Positions 11,304-13,546 of a stretch of DNA of 13,546 nucleotides are shown here, piece after piece. Each line of letters starts with the position of its first letter. Within the stretch, counting starts at the first letter, position 1. Origin of the DNA: Verrucomicrobiota bacterium. Lineage in GTDB: Bacteria; Verrucomicrobiota; Verrucomicrobiia; Verrucomicrobiales; DEV007. Both the position numbers and the translations under genes were made by a program. The stretch lies in assembly GCA_020629815.1 (NCBI GenBank), contig JAHDCN010000027.1, forward strand, positions 1 through 13,546, given 5' to 3'. The notes under the pieces were generated by a model. That model was not told where the DNA came from, made no database searches, and was given only the letters and a program-made list of their open reading frames with translations.

Positions 11304-12731
11304 CTAGGCTTCCAGTGTTTGCTTGTGTTTGGCGAAGATTTCCAGAGTCCGCTCGCGTTCTGTTTTGTGATCGACCATCGGCAGCGGGTAATCTTGGGCC
11401 AATGGGTCAAGTGGCTCCGCCGGTGACTGAAAACGTTTGGGGTTCACCTCTGCCAGTTCGGGCACCCATTGCTTGATGTATTCGCCCCTTGGATCGAAGC
11501 GTGCGGTTTGGGTCCAGGGGTTTTGGATTCGAAAATAGGGAGCTGCATCGGCGCCTGTTCCTGCTGACCATTGCCAACCGCCATTGTTGTTGGCGATTTC
11601 GCCATCGACCAGCCACTGCATGAAGTGGGACTCACCAAGGCGCCAGTGCAGATGGAGATCTTTGGTCAGAAACATCGCGACGATCATGCGAACCCGGTTG
11701 TGCATGTAACCAGTTGCGAGCAGTTGCCGCATTCCGGCATCGACAATCGGGAAACCGGTCATGCCCTGTTTCCACGTTTCGAATTTGTTCTCCTCCTCGG
11801 GATCATCCCAATGCAAGCCGCGCCACTTTTCGTTGAAATCGGTATCGAGCACTTCGGGAAAATGCCCCAGAATCGCCATGAAAAATTCCCGCCAGGCCAG
11901 CTGCTTCTGAAACGTGAAGATCGATTGTCGCTGGCTTGCTTTTCCGGCCGAAGACATGGCTGCCTGACTTTGTGCAAAAACCTGACGAGGCGAGAGAGTT
12001 CCAAACCGCAAATCCCCTCCCAGTAGTGAAGTCGTCTGCGAAGTCGGGTCGTTGCGATTCTCTGCGTAGGAGAGAAGTGGACCTTCAAGAGCGGCGATCA
12101 GTCTTTCGTTAGCAGCTCGTTCGCCCGCAGGAAGAATATCAGCAGGATTCGATGCGAGCCCCCAGGTCTCAAGGCTGGGCAGAGGTTCGGAGGTGATCTC
12201 CGATGGTTTGCCCAGAGATTTTACCCGAGGCAGGGGAGTGGGCTTATCCTGTGTAAACCAGTTCTTCGAATACGGAGTGTAGACCCGATAGGGCAGCCCG
12301 GAACCGTTCAGCACCTCATCCTGCTCGTGAAGCACCACGTCCTTGTAACCGTGAAAGGCGACGCCCAGCTCCCGACACTTTTGTTGTAGCTGTTTCTCCA
12401 CTCCTTTCCCAAATGGATCAGGATCACGATTCAGAAACACTGCTTCGGCCTCTGTTTCGCGAATCAGTTTTTCCAGCTCGGCAACGGCTTCGCCGGAGCG
12501 GACTACCAGCCGACTGCCAATAGCTTCGAGATTTTTTCCCAATGATTCCAGACAACCGCAGAGGAATTGCTGACGTGGTGCACCGGTCCATCCATGTTGG
12601 CTCTTCCAGGTGCTCGTGATGTAGACCGGAACAACCTCCTGCGCGGATTCGGTTGCTTGAAACAGAGCGGTATTATCCGAGAGCCGAAGATCACGTCGAA
12701 ACCAATGAATTACTTTTCCGTAGGAGGGCAT
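11304..12731 (-). CDS. phrB: Deoxyribodipyrimidine photolyase (class I)
   Basis: Photolyase uses FADH- and blue light to split cyclobutane pyrimidine dimers. The 475-residue product begins VIHWFRRDLRLSDNTAL, the antenna-domain signature. The FAD domain has LLGGDLRFGTLSPR, QLAWREFF (277-284), GFPIVDAGMRQL, GYMHNRVRMIVAMFLTKDL and DGEIANNNGGWQWSAGTGAD. Candidate electron-transfer tryptophans are Trp308, Trp363 and Trp386, matching the E. coli triad in order and spacing. The YFRIQNPWTQTARFDPRGEYI motif is also normal. Length matches class I CPD photolyases; nothing suggests a cryptochrome-DASH or 6-4 type. It is the first gene of the leftward run. It is divergent from the small secreted-protein gene across about 100 bp that hold two palindromes. 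Confidence 0.96.
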   Translation of the reverse strand: MPSYGKVIHWFRRDLRLSDNTALFQATESAQEVVPVYITSTWKSQHGWTGAPRQQFLCGCLESLGKNLEAIGSRLVVRSGEAVAELEKLIRETEAEAVFLNRDPDPFGKGVEKQLQQKCRELGVAFHGYKDVVLHEQDEVLNGSGLPYRVYTPYSKNWFTQDKPTPLPRVKSLGKPSEITSEPLPSLETWGLASNPADILPAGERAANERLIAALEGPLLSYAENRNDPTSQTTSLLGGDLRFGTLSPRQVFAQSQAAMSSAGKASQRQSIFTFQKQLAWREFFMAILGHFPEVLDTDFNEKWRGLHWDDPEEENKFETWKQGMTGFPIVDAGMRQLLATGYMHNRVRMIVAMFLTKDLHLHWRLGESHFMQWLVDGEIANNNGGWQWSAGTGADAAPYFRIQNPWTQTARFDPRGEYIKQWVPELAEVNPKRFQSPAEPLDPLAQDYPLPMVDHKTERERTLEIFAKHKQTLEA

Positions 12732-12792
12732 AGTGCTGTGGAGGTTACGCTCAAAGGCGCAAGGAGGTCGCCCGGGATCAACTTTTCCTCAC

Positions 12793-12821
12793 GACAAGTC
12801 TTGTCATTTTTACAAAATGAC
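12793..12821. promoter_or_regulatory. Two overlapping perfect palindromes between photolyase and secreted-protein genes
   Basis: GACAAG-T-CTTGTC (12793-12805) overlaps GTCATTTT-TAC-AAAATGAC (12803-12821). Both are perfect and their centres are 13 bp apart. They lie 62-90 bp upstream of the photolyase start and 15-43 bp upstream of the secreted-protein start. That is a good place for an operator controlling one or both divergent genes. In RNA the second would be a weak AU-rich hairpin close to the start codon. No known regulator motif is recognised. Confidence 0.5.
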
Positions 12822-12835
12822 GGCCTACTACTGAC

Positions 12836-13390
12836 ATGAAGACGATAATTGCCGTTTTGGGGCTGATTTTTTGTGTCGGAACAATGCAGGCCCAGCAGGG
12901 TCAGGGTGGAGGAAATACCAATACCGATGGTGGATCGACAGTGTCACCGGGATTGCAGGGTTTCTGGGAAGTTGAGACATCCGGTGGGCGGTTCGTCGCG
13001 AGGCTCGACCAAATTACATCAGTGAGTCAGCACGAGTATCTGATCGATGGCGCAGTGAAAGTCTACGAATGCACCGTGGATACTGACGGCAATGTCACTG
13101 CCCGCTTTTATTTTCTCGAGCCGGTGACCGATAATTCATCCGTGACCAGTGGCAGTGCCACCATTAGTCGGCTGAAAGACATCGCCAACCAAGTCACTAC
13201 CAAGGTCGGCATGGGCGAGATGGACACCATCGTGACCAAGCACTACCCGGACACGACTCACGCCAAAACCACCGAATTTCGGATGAAATACAAAGAGACG
13301 ATCGGCCAGATCTACGATCACTGTCGAAAAGTCTGGGCCGAAGAGCGTGGCCGCGGCAAAGGTAATAAACTCACCATCACCGACGGCTAA
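12836..13390 (+). CDS. Small secreted protein of unknown function (184 aa)
   Basis: I do not recognise this family. The N-terminus MKTIIAVLGLIFCVGTMQA is a clear signal peptide, likely cut after Ala19. The start of the mature protein is a low-complexity Gln/Gly/Asn/Thr stretch (about 20-38), then a compact part beginning LQGFWEVETSGGRFVARLDQ. Strand-like segments (YLIDGAVKVYECTV, VTARFYFLEPV) suggest a beta-rich domain of about 100 residues. The last 50 residues contain a charged helix and end with a basic Lys/Arg/Gly tail (EERGRGKGNK). Only one Cys occurs before the cleavage site, and two in the mature part. Start ATG 12836 has no clear Shine-Dalgarno. It stands alone, divergent from the photolyase and convergent with lysS. 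It is probably periplasmic; function is unknown. Confidence 0.8.
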   Translation: MKTIIAVLGLIFCVGTMQAQQGQGGGNTNTDGGSTVSPGLQGFWEVETSGGRFVARLDQITSVSQHEYLIDGAVKVYECTVDTDGNVTARFYFLEPVTDNSSVTSGSATISRLKDIANQVTTKVGMGEMDTIVTKHYPDTTHAKTTEFRMKYKETIGQIYDHCRKVWAEERGRGKGNKLTITDG

Positions 13391-13397
13391 TCCGTCG
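13381..13397 (+). other. Stem-loop at the end of the secreted-protein gene
   Basis: CGACGG-CTAAT-CCGTCG forms a perfect 6-bp stem with the TAA stop codon in its loop. No T-run follows, so it is not a standard intrinsic terminator by itself; it may stabilise the 3' end of the mRNA. Confidence 0.4.
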
Positions 13398-13399
13398 CC

Positions 13400-13465
13400 A
13401 CCTAACCCTGTTACCTCTTGGACCTAACCCTGTTGGGTCGATGAGTTAACCCTGTTAGGTCAGGG
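13400..13465. repeat. Three direct repeats with exact 22-bp spacing
   Basis: TAACCCTGTT occurs at 13403-13412, 13425-13434 and 13447-13456, each start 22 bp after the last, which is close to two helical turns. The 12 bases between are only partly alike (ACC before the first two, GGTC after the last two). The core is nearly palindromic (TAAC-CCT-GTTA). Around the middle copy the stem extends to 8 bp with one G-T pair (13421-13439). The third copy overlaps the stop codon of lysS. Confidence 0.7.
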
Positions 13466-13475
13466 CTTTTCTCTT
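13450..13475 (+). terminator. Weak intrinsic terminator for the secreted-protein gene
   Basis: CCCTG-N6-CAGGG is followed by CTTTTCTCTT. The stem is only 5 bp and the T-tract is interrupted, and it overlaps the end of the convergent lysS gene, so efficiency is doubtful. Confidence 0.35.
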
Positions 13476-13546
13476 CAACTGTGGGAACAGGACGACGTCG
13501 CGAATCGACTCGGCGCCGGTGAGCATCATGATCAGGCGGTCGATGC
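13455..13546 (-). CDS. lysS: Lysyl-tRNA synthetase, C-terminal fragment (runs off right edge)
   Basis: The last 30 codons are present, ending in TAA at 13455-13457. The translation IDRLIMMLTGAESIRDVVLF followed by PQLKRKALT is class II aminoacyl-tRNA synthetase motif 3 (G-x-D-R, with the Gly just outside the window) plus the SIRDV-LFP tail. In LysS the tail reads LFP as here, while aspartyl enzymes usually have AFP, so lysyl is preferred; AsnRS/AspRS are less likely. It charges tRNA-Lys in the cytoplasm. It is convergent with the secreted-protein gene 64 bp away. Confidence 0.82.
   Translation of the reverse strand, partial: IDRLIMMLTGAESIRDVVLFPQLKRKALT

Noticed and set aside
13400..13465. 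Mini CRISPR
   Set aside because: A 10-bp repeat with 12-bp filler is far below repeat and spacer sizes, and there are no cas genes.

Overview
The window reads as a chromosomal segment of a PVC-group bacterium, most likely Verrucomicrobiota. This is inferred from a secreted sulfatase fused to a DUF1080 (3-keto-disaccharide hydrolase) domain, a second sulfatase start at the left edge, and many starts without a strong Shine-Dalgarno. No marker gene fixes the lineage. Most of the window is housekeeping: recN, purA, uppS, carA, a photolyase and the end of lysS.

Layout, left to right. (1) 1-100: 5' end of a secreted sulfatase, minus strand, running off the edge. (2) About 172-1685: an accessory block immediately downstream of recN. 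On the minus strand it reads recN, then an antitoxin/toxin pair, then a DUF4375-like gene with a small unknown gene. A 30-bp sequence, exact in all three copies (183-212, 1038-1067, 1656-1685), sits at the end of recN and at the end of each gene pair. The recN copy encodes the last residues of RecN. The outer two copies follow the last stop codon of each pair. The arrangement resembles an integron-like or site-specific cassette array that uses the 3' end of recN as its attachment site. It is the most interesting feature here. (3) 1643-3286: recN, divergent from (4) 3344-4138, a PhnP-like metallo-beta-lactamase-fold hydrolase. (5) 4223-6758: sulfatase-DUF1080 fusion followed 13 bp later by a MIF/tautomerase-family gene. 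(6) 6766-12731, all minus strand: photolyase, SRPBCC protein, carA, a membrane-anchored FHA protein, purA and uppS in transcription order. (7) 12836-13390: a small secreted protein of unknown function, convergent with (8) the 3' end of a lysyl-tRNA synthetase gene at the right edge. The gap between them carries three 10-bp direct repeats spaced exactly 22 bp apart.

How the genes work together. The sulfatases fit polysaccharide desulfation and degradation. carA and purA serve carbamoyl phosphate and AMP synthesis, and uppS makes the lipid carrier for the cell wall. recN and the photolyase serve DNA repair. The cassette block looks acquired: four sampled 60-bp lines in it are about 42-48% G+C, against 53-67% in three lines of recN and purA. 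It carries a toxin-antitoxin module of the kind that stabilises mobile DNA. No recombinase gene is in the window, so the mechanism is inferred. No gene-free stretch exceeds 300 bases, and I saw no tRNA, rRNA or CRISPR array.
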